Positions 6,901-14,888 of a stretch of DNA of 44,073 nucleotides are shown here, piece after piece. Source of the DNA: Nitrospirae bacterium GWC2_57_13 (GTDB lineage Bacteria > Nitrospirota > UBA9217); NCBI GenBank assembly GCA_001805055.1, contig MHDZ01000018.1:44787-88859 (forward strand). The letters run 5' to 3'. Both the position numbers and the translations under genes were made by a program. The notes under the pieces were generated by a model that was not told where the DNA came from, searched no databases, and saw only the letters and a list, made by a program, of their open reading frames with translations. The stretch's first letter is position 1. Each line of letters begins with the position of its first letter.

Positions 6901-9648
6901 CTACTCTTCGAACATGATGCGTATTTTTTGCTTCGGAAAGATCAAGTCAGGATTTGCGATCTTGTTGTCCTTGGCAACGCGGGGATAATTGAAGGGATTG
7001 CCCGTAAAGCGCTTGCTGATGTGCCAGAGCGTGTCCCCCTTCCTGACCTCATAGACCTCTGTATCCATGACTGTCCCTTTCGGCACCTTCAGAACGAGCG
7101 GCTCCTCGATCTCGGCCTTCGGCGCGGGAACTTTCCTGCCAGCCGCAGCAGCAGGCTCTTCCCTTACAGCATGCTCCACAGGGGCCTTCCGAAAATCACC
7201 GAGCAGATAGAACAGCACGATCAGTGCCACAGCGATCAGCACAGCAATAAGCCTGCTCTTTTTCGGACGAGGCTCATCTGCTGCCGGTGTTATGGCTGAC
7301 CGTGGCGCAGATACGGCCGCAGGTAGTTCATGTTCCCGCCGAACTTCCCGGATGGCTGTTTCAGCGGCGACTGACCCGCGTACACGTTCCTCAGCGTCTG
7401 CCTCCTCCCCTGCCTCACTGACGCCTGCTCCTCGTACTTCCGTATCTCCAGCCCGGGCGATAGTCTCTGCTTCCCGCACCACCTCTTCTGCTTCCCGACG
7501 GGCAAGTTCTATTCGCTCTGCTTCTGCACGGGCCTCTGCCTCCAGCCGTTCGCGTTCTTCCGTTTCCAGCCTGAGGCGCTCTTCTTCCGCTGCCTGCAGA
7601 CGCGCTGCTTCTTCAGCACGTTCCCGCTCCTCTGCCTCCTGCCCGGCCTGCGCCTCCGCTGCGTGTTCTTCGGCTTCATTCTTGGAACGCTCCTCTGCTT
7701 CCTGACGCAGCCTATCCGCTTCCTCTGCTGCTGAGCGTGCTTCCGCTTCCCGGCGGGCAAGTTCTATTCGCTCTGCTTCTGCACGGGCCTCTGCCTCCAG
7801 CCGTTCGCGTTCTTCCGTTTCCAGCCTGAGGCGTTCCTCTTCCGCTGCCTGCTGGCGCGCTGCTTCTTCAGCACGCTCCCGCTCATCTGCTTCCTGCAGA
7901 GCCTGCGCCTCTGCTGCAATGCGCGCCTGTTCTTCTGCTGCTTCTTTTCGGGAACGCGCCTCTGCCTCCTGGCGCAGACGCTCTGCATCATCTGCCCCTG
8001 CCTGGTCCTCAACTTCCCGGCGGGCCAGCTCAGCCTGCTCAGTCTCAGCACGGGCTTCTTCTGTGACACGAATCTCAGCGTCCTGCCGCGCCGGTGCGGC
8101 CTCTTCGGCTTTCAGACGTTCAGTATCTGCACCGATTGCCACGGCCCCCTTCGGAACCGTTGCAGATACGACCGGCTCTCCGACCATATATTCCTCGGGC
8201 AGAAGAGCAGGCACGATCTCCGCAGGCGCCTCCTGCATCTCTTTTGAAAGTGCGCCAAGGAAACTCTTGACCAGGGACAGATCGAAGTGAACGGCCAGTG
8301 CCTCGACGTTCAGGATCAATCGCACCACATCCTTGTCCGGATAGCATCCATAGACAACGGAGTGGGGCAGCACGATCGGCACAACCCGTTGCTGATCAAC
8401 GGGCAGCCGACGTTCTCCATAATATGACTCGGTTATGACCAGGGCGCGGAAATCACCGTTGCGCACCACGATCATCTTCCATTCCGGCTGAGCGAGCGAG
8501 CGCCTGCCGAAGACCGTGGCCAGGTCGAGCACCGGCAGAAGTTCTCCCTTGTGCTCGGCTACGCCGGCAACGATGGGCTGCACGTTCGGCACTGACCGGT
8601 AGGGCTTGAAAGGCACCGTGTCCTCTACTTCAGCCCTCGGCAGCGCGTGGCGGGCGCCGAGCAGCGAGAATTCGGCCACCACGACCTCTTCCTTCCGGAA
8701 CTGGTCGGGAAATTGGGAATCAGGATGATAGCGATCGGGCAGAGGCACCCCGATGTCGCTATGCCGGGGGGACATGAGCATGCCGAGGTCGATCAGCGGC
8801 AAAAGCGCGCCGTGGTGGCGCGCGGCAGTGGGCACCCAAAGTGACTGCGCCAGAGGCGGCAGCGGTTCTATCGTGAAATCCCTGCTGAACTGTGTGCCGC
8901 CGTCTTCGTCCACGAGAAACCCGAAGGGAGCCCCGGAAAGGTCTGCCGGGATCATGGCGCTTTCCATGCCCGCTTTCGGAAGTTTCATGAGCTGGGCAAG
9001 CCGTATGAGCGGAAATACCTTCCGGTCGTGAGGGGCAACACCCTTCACATAGGGGGGAATGAGAGACAGCTTCGTGATCCGGCCCGGCGGGAACGACTCT
9101 TCCTCCAGTCCCGCTGCCGGAGCGGCAAAGACCTGCTGCCCGGCGCTGAAGACCCGAACGCTCTTGACAGACTCAATATCCGTTGGTGCTGCCGAAGGTA
9201 CAACGAATTCGGCCATCGCGGGTTCACGGTCGGCCTTCTGGATCCTGCCGAAGAGCGCGTTGATATTGATCACCGGCATGAGTTCAGACGCGTGAAGAAC
9301 GCAGGAACCGACAACAGCGGTCTTCAGGTACTCAGGCATGGGCAGCACGTTCTCAGGGGACGCCTCGATGCGGCTGATCCTGTCCTCGACCACGAAGCCG
9401 GCAACCTTTTCCTGGTCCGACATCAAAAGAAGCCGTGCAGGCATGTCCCGCCCCAGGGGTGGGAGACCGAGGCAGACCGCCAAGTCAGCAAGCGTGACCG
9501 TACGGTCATCGAGAATGGACATGCCGGCGATGCAGGCAGGGCTGAGAGGAATACGGTGGATGCCCGGAACATCCCGGACAGCGACAATCTCATCTTCCCA
9601 CAAACCGTATCGCGTGCCGGCTATTGACAGGATCAGTAGGTGTCTCAT
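6901..9648 (-). CDS. Triple CheW-like, coiled-coil, membrane-anchored LysM protein
   Basis: A 915-residue fusion. Residues 1-140, about 160-300 and 325-460 look like CheW domains (HLLILSIAGTRYGLWEDEI; VKSVRVFSAGQQVFAAP; VVVAEFSLLGARHALPR), each with the ILDDRTVTLADL or LLPLIDLG type strand. About 500-745 is an Ala/Glu/Arg-rich coiled coil with an 85-residue duplication. A single membrane helix (RLIAVLIAVALIVLFYLLG, about 798-817) follows. The last 50 residues are a LysM domain (VRKGDTLWHISKRF, NPDLIFPKQKIRI), which binds glycan chains. A likely topology puts CheW parts in the cytoplasm and LysM in the periplasm. No kinase or receptor gene is adjacent. The start at ATG 9646-9648 lacks a clear ribosome site. 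Confidence 0.85.
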   Translation of the reverse strand: MRHLLILSIAGTRYGLWEDEIVAVRDVPGIHRIPLSPACIAGMSILDDRTVTLADLAVCLGLPPLGRDMPARLLLMSDQEKVAGFVVEDRISRIEASPENVLPMPEYLKTAVVGSCVLHASELMPVININALFGRIQKADREPAMAEFVVPSAAPTDIESVKSVRVFSAGQQVFAAPAAGLEEESFPPGRITKLSLIPPYVKGVAPHDRKVFPLIRLAQLMKLPKAGMESAMIPADLSGAPFGFLVDEDGGTQFSRDFTIEPLPPLAQSLWVPTAARHHGALLPLIDLGMLMSPRHSDIGVPLPDRYHPDSQFPDQFRKEEVVVAEFSLLGARHALPRAEVEDTVPFKPYRSVPNVQPIVAGVAEHKGELLPVLDLATVFGRRSLAQPEWKMIVVRNGDFRALVITESYYGERRLPVDQQRVVPIVLPHSVVYGCYPDKDVVRLILNVEALAVHFDLSLVKSFLGALSKEMQEAPAEIVPALLPEEYMVGEPVVSATVPKGAVAIGADTERLKAEEAAPARQDAEIRVTEEARAETEQAELARREVEDQAGADDAERLRQEAEARSRKEAAEEQARIAAEAQALQEADERERAEEAARQQAAEEERLRLETEERERLEAEARAEAERIELARREAEARSAAEEADRLRQEAEERSKNEAEEHAAEAQAGQEAEERERAEEAARLQAAEEERLRLETEERERLEAEARAEAERIELARREAEEVVREAETIARAGDTEVRGAGVSEAGEEADAEERVRGSVAAETAIREVRREHELPAAVSAPRSAITPAADEPRPKKSRLIAVLIAVALIVLFYLLGDFRKAPVEHAVREEPAAAAGRKVPAPKAEIEEPLVLKVPKGTVMDTEVYEVRKGDTLWHISKRFTGNPFNYPRVAKDNKIANPDLIFPKQKIRIMFEE
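7495..7905 (-). repeat. Direct repeat within the coiled coil (85-codon offset)
   Basis: About 155 bp at 7495-7650 recur at 7750-7905 with few changes, offset 255 bases (85 codons, in frame). Both encode the same ARREAEARAEAER-type coiled-coil segment. The high identity at DNA level indicates a recent internal duplication, which lengthens the rod. Confidence 0.8.
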
Positions 9649-9658
9649 ATAGACTTAC

Positions 9659-9687
9659 ATTTTGATTCCAAAGTCGTAATTTGTCAA
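9659..9687 (-). promoter_or_regulatory. Possible promoter of the CheW-LysM gene
   Basis: On the minus strand TTGACA (9682-9687) and CAAAAT (9659-9664) are spaced by 17 bases. Initiation would fall near 9652, only about five bases before the ATG at 9648, so the message would be nearly leaderless, consistent with the missing Shine-Dalgarno. Confidence 0.5.
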
Positions 9688-9808
9688 GAGCATCAGTGCG
9701 GTAATTTGATCGGGTAGTACTAAGATTTTTGGGTCGGACATGACCACGCTGATAGCGTGCTGCAAGCATGTAGTCCAAAAATGCGGTATCGCCGCAGGCG
9801 CACTGGAG

Positions 9809-10708
9809 CTACCCCACCCCCACCATACGCTTTGCCGAGATGACCGTGTTCTTCATCAGGATGGCGATGGTCACCGGCCCCACGCCGCTCGGAACGGGAG
9901 TGATGAACGACGCCTTCTTTGCTACGGGCTCGAAATCCACGTCACCGACGGTCTCGCCGTTGTCGAGGACGTTGATCCCGATGTCCACCACCACTGCCCC
10001 ATTCTTGACCATGCCGGCCGTGATCAGGCCGGGACGCCCCGTGGCGCTGCAGAGGATGTCCGCCTGGCGTGTTTCCGCGCCGAGGTCCGCGGTCTCGCGG
10101 TGGCAGACCGTGACCGTCGCCTCACGCGCGAGCAGCATCATTGCGAGCGGCTTGCCCACGGCAAGGCTCTTGCCCACGACCACGGCCTTTTTGCCCTTGG
10201 GTTCGATGCCGTAGTGTTCGAGCATGCGCATCACTCCGTAGGGCGTACAGGGAAGAAATGTCGATTTTATCGCGACCGCGAAGCCGGGCTCAAACAGCTG
10301 AGACGTTGACTCATCCGTTGCGAGCCTTCCCACGGAGATGGATCCCTGGCCGTCAACGTCCTTCTCGGAGGCAATGGAATTCATCACTTTCCGCGTGTCG
10401 ATGTGGCGCGGCAGAGGCAGGAATACGAGGATGCCGCTGGCACGCTCATCATTGTTCAGGGTCTTGATCAGGTTCAGGATATCGTTCAGCGTTGACGACT
10501 CGGGGAGCGTGTGGTTGAAGATGTCGATGCCCGCACGCACGGCAGCGCTCTGAATGGCCTGATAATACATGTACGATGACCTGTCCTGGCCCACGAGCAC
10601 CAGCGCGAGGCCGGCACGGATGCCGATCTTTCCCAGCCGGTCGGTCTCATCCTTTACGACCCTGATGATCCTGGAAGATAGTTCGTGCCCTTTCATGAAC
10701 TGCGCCAT
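9809..10708 (-). CDS. folD: FolD-family protein lacking cyclohydrolase residues
   Basis: Homologue of the bifunctional 5,10-methylene-THF dehydrogenase/methenyl-THF cyclohydrolase. The 299 residues keep the fold signatures KDVDG, PCTPYGVMRMLEHYGI, the NADP-loop VVVGKSLAVGKPLAMMLL, VVDIGIN and ITPVPSGVGPVT. The active-site helix reads SSYMYYQAIQSAA: the Tyr is kept but the catalytic Lys four residues on is Ile, and the GILVQLPLP motif reads GILVFLPLP, so the Gln that activates the Lys is Phe. In known enzymes these residues serve the cyclohydrolase reaction, so this protein may be a dehydrogenase only, or altered. The ATG at 10706-10708 follows AGGAGGGTGT; an upstream in-frame start to 10768 is unlikely. 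Confidence 0.88.
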   Translation of the reverse strand: MAQFMKGHELSSRIIRVVKDETDRLGKIGIRAGLALVLVGQDRSSYMYYQAIQSAAVRAGIDIFNHTLPESSTLNDILNLIKTLNNDERASGILVFLPLPRHIDTRKVMNSIASEKDVDGQGSISVGRLATDESTSQLFEPGFAVAIKSTFLPCTPYGVMRMLEHYGIEPKGKKAVVVGKSLAVGKPLAMMLLAREATVTVCHRETADLGAETRQADILCSATGRPGLITAGMVKNGAVVVDIGINVLDNGETVGDVDFEPVAKKASFITPVPSGVGPVTIAILMKNTVISAKRMVGVG

Positions 10709-10732
10709 ACACCCTCCTGAACCGGATGAGCC

Positions 10733-10786
10733 CCGATACTCGGGACAGGCCGGAATAGTAAATTGCAAATTGGAAAGTTCAAATTG
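10733..10786. repeat. GATACTCGGGACAGG element and CAAATTG heptamers
   Basis: In the gap between glpD and folD a CCCGATACTCGGGA palindrome core at about 10733-10746 is followed by four heptamers at 10759-10786 (TAAATTG, CAAATTG, GAAAGTT, CAAATTG). It is another copy of the 7-bp-periodic repeat type of this genome. Confidence 0.6.
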
Positions 10787-10854
10787 AAAACGCGCCTGCG
10801 GGGAAAATACGGCATGCTTGCCCTATAACCCGGCTGCATCAACGCCTTTGCCTG

Positions 10855-12456
10855 CTAATATCCCCGGTCTTTTTTCAGCTCCCCTTCAAAATCCGCAACC
10901 TGTGCTGCTGTCTCGTCGCTGCTCCACTTCAGCTGCGCGCCGGCAACATCAGCGATCTTCCCGGCCTGCGGCAGTCCGCGAAACGCGGAAATCCCGATCT
11001 GCATCCGCCGGAGAACGATGTCCTGCAGGGTCCGTGCGCCTTCTTCCTGTACGCTGTAGGCGACCTGGGCATAGATGTCCCGGCTGTCATGAGAAATCTG
11101 GGCGCGCAGGCGCGAATCGTCCCTGGCTATGGCGAGGACGCGCTCAGCCCGGGACCCATAGTGGGAAACAAGATGTTCCACCGTCCCGGCATCAATGGCA
11201 TATTTCGCCGATAGCTCGGGCACTCCGTCCCTCAGGTATTCCTCATAGACCGCCGGCAGGCTTCCGGGCAGCGGCGTTGTATGTGTTGCGCTCCCGGTGC
11301 GAAGGCCGAGGACCCGGCAGACCGCATCCACTGCGTCCTTTGCCATATTCCGGTAGGTGGTATATTTTCCTCCTGCGATGGTGATGATCCTCCCCTCACG
11401 ACCCTCGGCGAGCACCCGGTGCTTGCGTGATATTCTGGACTCGCTCTTGCCGGCAAAGGCAAGAGGTCTGATGCCCGCATAAGTGTACAGGATTGACTCG
11501 CGGGTCATGCGGAGACCGGGAAGTATCCGCGCGCTCTCAGTGAGCAGATAGTCCACGTCATCGGCCCCGGCGTGCACCTCGTCAAGATCGCCGCCGTACT
11601 TCGTGTCCGTGGTCCCTATCAGGGACAGGTTGCCGAAGGGCACGATAAAGAACATGCGCCCGTCCCGGGAATTGACAAAGAGCGCCTGGTCCGTCAGCTT
11701 CGGGAGCACCAGATGAATGCCCTTGGTGGGATGGATGATTTTCTTACCTTCAACGCCGCCGGCGCGCCGTACGGCATCGATCCAGGGTCCGGCGGCGTTC
11801 ACCAGCGTCTTTGCGCGGAACTCGCCCCATTCTCCGGTGATGCTGTCCCTGACCGAGACAAGCACTCCTCCGTCAAGGCTGACGATCTTTTCCACGGTAC
11901 GGTAATTCAACAGGCGTGCGCCTGCCTCTCGCGCCGAGATGATGTTCTCGATCACAAGCCGCTCAGGCATGAGGATCTGGTGGTCGTAGAACAGTGCACT
12001 GCCGGTGAGGCCGTCGCGATTCAGCCGCGGCTCGAACTGGAGCGTCTTTTCCGCGTTCGAGGTAAAATAATGGGGAACGTCCTTTTCATGGGACAGAAGA
12101 TCATAGAGATGGATGCCCACGGAGATCACGAATCGGCCGTGGGCGTCCTGTTTATAGATGGGTATGACGATCGGGAGGGGCCGGACGAGATAGGGCGCAA
12201 GCCGCCGTATGATCGCCCGCTCCCGAAGCGACTCTGCAACGAGGTCCATTTCGAAGTTCGCCAGATACCGCAGGCCGCCGTGGATCAGCCGGGTGGTCTT
12301 GGAACTCACGCCTGACGAAAAGTCGTTTTTTTCGAGCAGAATAGTCGAAAGACCCCGCAGCGCAGCATCGCGCGCCACGCCGGCGCCGGTTATACCACCG
12401 CCGACAACAATGAGATCGAAAATCCGGGATGATGTCTGTGGATCGGGAACTGACAT
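10855..12456 (-). CDS. glpD: FAD-dependent glycerol-3-phosphate dehydrogenase
   Basis: Oxidises sn-glycerol 3-phosphate to dihydroxyacetone phosphate at the membrane, feeding electrons to quinone. The 533 residues show the FAD Rossmann loop VGGGITGAGVARDAALRG (about 17-34), the FSSGVSSKTTRLIHGGLRYL motif, LVNAAGPWIDAV, and DTKYGGDLDEV in the catalytic part. The C-terminal all-helical domain (about 400-530) is present, so the length is complete. The ATG at 12454-12456 follows AAGGAGGA. The nearby glycerophosphodiester phosphodiesterase would supply its substrate, so the two form a glycerolipid salvage pair. Confidence 0.95.
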   Translation of the reverse strand: MSVPDPQTSSRIFDLIVVGGGITGAGVARDAALRGLSTILLEKNDFSSGVSSKTTRLIHGGLRYLANFEMDLVAESLRERAIIRRLAPYLVRPLPIVIPIYKQDAHGRFVISVGIHLYDLLSHEKDVPHYFTSNAEKTLQFEPRLNRDGLTGSALFYDHQILMPERLVIENIISAREAGARLLNYRTVEKIVSLDGGVLVSVRDSITGEWGEFRAKTLVNAAGPWIDAVRRAGGVEGKKIIHPTKGIHLVLPKLTDQALFVNSRDGRMFFIVPFGNLSLIGTTDTKYGGDLDEVHAGADDVDYLLTESARILPGLRMTRESILYTYAGIRPLAFAGKSESRISRKHRVLAEGREGRIITIAGGKYTTYRNMAKDAVDAVCRVLGLRTGSATHTTPLPGSLPAVYEEYLRDGVPELSAKYAIDAGTVEHLVSHYGSRAERVLAIARDDSRLRAQISHDSRDIYAQVAYSVQEEGARTLQDIVLRRMQIGISAFRGLPQAGKIADVAGAQLKWSSDETAAQVADFEGELKKDRGY

Positions 12457-12615
12457 GCAGTCCTCCTTGGGCTAGCTCAGGCTATAGGGGTATGCAGAAA
12501 ATAACTCGCTTTTTTTGCAGCAACGGGAGGCGCAGCAGTCATGCTGAGTTCCGCATGCGGCAGGTCTTACCGCTGTTGTTCCCTCTCATCACAACGACCC
12601 TCCCGGGCCCCTGCT

Positions 12616-13314
12616 CTATCTTTTCATTTCCATGATAACGGCCTTCAGCACCGCGGGTTTGTTGGTGTAAATGCCGTCTACACCCCAGGATATGAATTTC
12701 TTCATCTCTGCTTCATCATCCAGGGTCCAGACATAGACTTTGATTTTTTGCTCATGGCAGGCAGTGACCAACGCTTCGGAGACCGTTTTTCTTTTCAGGC
12801 TGATGATACCGTAGCCTTTGGCCCGGTAGGATTTGACCTCCCGAACTGAAAAGGAGTCAAATATACCGGCCGTAGCGAGGTTCGGCAGCACCCTCCGTGC
12901 GTCGATCACCTCACGCTCCTGAAAGGACGAGCACAGGAGCGGCCCCCGGTAGCCTGACCCCGCCAGATGGGCGGCGCAGAGGGCTCCTGCGCCGTCGCTC
13001 TTGATCTCGAGGTTGAGGCTCGCTCCACCGGCCACGAGCGTCAGGACATCGGACAGCAGCGGGACCGGCTCGCCGTTCTTCAGCCGCAGTTCTGCGATCA
13101 CGCCGGACTCGGCCTGCTCTATGTCGATGTTACCCTCTGCGGTCCTGCCTGTTTCCCTGTCGTGCATAAGATAAAGACGATTGTCCCTGCTTTTCCGGAC
13201 ATCGACCTCGATCATGTCTACGCCGAGGGAAAGGGCGAGGCGGACCGCCTCGAGGGAATTTTCGAGTGCATGGGAGGAATCTCCCCGGTGGGCGATCACA
13301 AGAGGAAGCGGCAT
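12616..13314 (-). CDS. Glycerophosphodiester phosphodiesterase
   Basis: Hydrolyses glycerophosphodiesters to glycerol 3-phosphate and an alcohol. The 232-residue TIM-barrel has the catalytic IAHRGDSSHALENS (His at 9), IEVDVRKSRDN with the metal-binding Glu and Asp, LMHDRETGRTA with the second His, LNLEIKS, and a final VWTLDDEAEMKKFISWGVDGIYTNKP. No signal peptide is seen, so it is cytoplasmic and resembles UgpQ more than periplasmic GlpQ. It lies immediately upstream of glpD on the same strand, with a 159-base gap. The ATG at 13312-13314 is fixed by the motif near the N-terminus; a TATAAT box sits only six bases before it. Confidence 0.95.
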   Translation of the reverse strand: MPLPLVIAHRGDSSHALENSLEAVRLALSLGVDMIEVDVRKSRDNRLYLMHDRETGRTAEGNIDIEQAESGVIAELRLKNGEPVPLLSDVLTLVAGGASLNLEIKSDGAGALCAAHLAGSGYRGPLLCSSFQEREVIDARRVLPNLATAGIFDSFSVREVKSYRAKGYGIISLKRKTVSEALVTACHEQKIKVYVWTLDDEAEMKKFISWGVDGIYTNKPAVLKAVIMEMKR

Positions 13315-13320
13315 GCCTCA

Positions 13321-13348
13321 ATTATACTGAAATTTTATGATTTCGCAA
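13321..13348 (-). promoter_or_regulatory. Promoter implying a leaderless phosphodiesterase message
   Basis: TATAAT (13321-13326, minus strand) and TTGCGA (13343-13348) are separated by 16 bases. The expected start point is the A of the ATG at 13314, so the transcript would have no leader. A GAGG one base from the ATG is too close to act as a normal ribosome site. Confidence 0.55.
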
Positions 13349-13418
13349 CGTCGATCCGAAAACAAAAGTAGTGGCATTCTGCGCGCTCTTCCGGTAAGAT
13401 TGCGCCAGGAGGACTGCT

Positions 13419-14888
13419 GTGAAACGCATCCTGTTCTGGAAGGTCTTATTCGTCCAGGTCGTGGTTATTGCCTTTGCACTGGTGCTCTTCGGCGCTTACC
13501 AGGCAGGCGCGATCAGGAGCTTCTGCTTTGTCGTGCTCCTGCCACTGCTCGTTTCCGCAATCCTGTCAGGAATTGTCTACTGGTCCATGCGAAAAAGGCT
13601 CGAAGCCCTTTCCGGCTTTACCCGCGCCATCGCCGGCGGCGAGTTCCAGCGCCGGCTCATCGTCCACCGCCGCGATGTCACCTCACGCCTGAAGGAAGAT
13701 CTGAACACCATGGCTGAATCCCTGGCGGACCAAATCCGGGATCTGCAGGGCCGCATGACCACCCTGGAACTGGCACTGACAGGCATGGCAGACGGTGTGC
13801 TGATCCTCGACCCTTCCGGCAGGGTCGCCTTTTCTAATAATGCCTTGCGCACCCTCTTCGGTGTTCCCGGAGACAGTGGCGGAAAACCCTTTTTGGAGGC
13901 TGTGCGCCACCACGGTCTCGCCATCCTGATCAACCGGGCCATGCAGGAACGCAGCCCCCTGACCGGGGAACTGGAGCTCCTCTTCCCCATAAAGGCATTC
14001 GTTGCGGCAAGCATCCTGCCCATCATCAAAGAATCCATGCGCGAGGATGTTCATCTCGGAACCGCCGTGATCATCCGGGACATCACGAAGATCCGGGACG
14101 TGGAGCGGGTCAGGAAGGACTTCGTGGCGAACGTCTCGCACGAACTCAAAACGCCCATCGCCGCCATCCGGGGCTTCGCCGAAACGCTGCTCGACGGCGC
14201 CATGAACGATAAGGAAGAGGCGTCCGGATTCCTCGGTGTCATCCAGAGCCACGCTGCGAGGTTGCAGCGCCTCGTGGATGATCTGCTGACGCTCTCCCGG
14301 ATCGAACTGGGTGCCGTGTCATTCTCGATGGCATCCCACGACGTTGGTCCGCTGATCGAGGACGCCGTTCAGCTCATAAAGCCCCAGGCTGATGCGAAGC
14401 AGGTGGCGATAACCATCAAGACCGACCCCGGACTGCAGCCGGTCCATGCAGACCGCGACCGGATCGCCCAGGTACTCTTGAATCTTTTGGATAACGCAGT
14501 GAAATTCGCCCCTCCGGGAGGGGCGGTGTGGGTGCTGGCGAGAAACGCAGAAGATAAGAAGGTAAAAAGTTACGAAGATGAGAAAGAGCTCGCGCCCTCT
14601 CAACATCCCATTTTCAATGCTTCAGGAGATTTCATCGAAATCTCCATTGAAGATACAGGCCCCGGAATTCCCCCGCAGCTCATCCCCCGGCTGGGGGAGC
14701 GCTTCTACCGGGTGGATCCCGCCCGGTCACGGGAACTCGGCGGAACCGGCCTGGGGCTCGCCATTGTGAAGCACCTGCTGCAGGCCCACGGCTCTTCCCT
14801 GGTCATCGAGAATGCGCGCCGCGGCGGAACGATCGTCAGTCTTCGTCTTTCGGTTTCCCCGTCACTTTCTCGAGGATCTTGTCCTTGA
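13419..14888 (+). CDS. PhoR-like membrane sensor histidine kinase
   Basis: A 489-residue inner-membrane kinase. Two membrane helices (about 8-30 and 34-55) are joined by almost no periplasmic loop. HAMP (about 56-108) and PAS (about 118-225) domains follow, then HisKA with ANVSHELKTPIAAIRGF (His241), and HATPase_c with the N-box NLLDNAVKF (about 355), DTGPGIP, and GGTGLGLAIVKHLL. This architecture is that of PhoR/WalK-type kinases. The ATP-binding domain has about 25 extra residues (375-400) between N-box and DTGPG, encoded partly by a heptamer repeat. No response regulator gene adjoins. Start is a GTG at 13419 behind AGGAGG. The 3' end overlaps the convergent patatin gene by 53 bases, so its last 18 codons are read on both strands. 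Confidence 0.9.
   Translation: MKRILFWKVLFVQVVVIAFALVLFGAYQAGAIRSFCFVVLLPLLVSAILSGIVYWSMRKRLEALSGFTRAIAGGEFQRRLIVHRRDVTSRLKEDLNTMAESLADQIRDLQGRMTTLELALTGMADGVLILDPSGRVAFSNNALRTLFGVPGDSGGKPFLEAVRHHGLAILINRAMQERSPLTGELELLFPIKAFVAASILPIIKESMREDVHLGTAVIIRDITKIRDVERVRKDFVANVSHELKTPIAAIRGFAETLLDGAMNDKEEASGFLGVIQSHAARLQRLVDDLLTLSRIELGAVSFSMASHDVGPLIEDAVQLIKPQADAKQVAITIKTDPGLQPVHADRDRIAQVLLNLLDNAVKFAPPGGAVWVLARNAEDKKVKSYEDEKELAPSQHPIFNASGDFIEISIEDTGPGIPPQLIPRLGERFYRVDPARSRELGGTGLGLAIVKHLLQAHGSSLVIENARRGGTIVSLRLSVSPSLSRGSCP
14552..14586. repeat. AGATAAG-type heptamers inside the kinase gene
   Basis: Five heptamers (AGATAAG, AAGGTAA, AAAGTTA, CGAAGAT, GAGAAAG) form a 35-bp purine-rich tract in frame, encoding DKKVKSYEDEK between conserved boxes of the ATP-binding domain. 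The tract is unlike the GC-rich codons on both sides. Confidence 0.75.

Noticed and set aside
11572-12315. 247-codon open frame opposite glpD
   Set aside because: It lies wholly inside a well-supported enzyme gene and has shadow-like composition.
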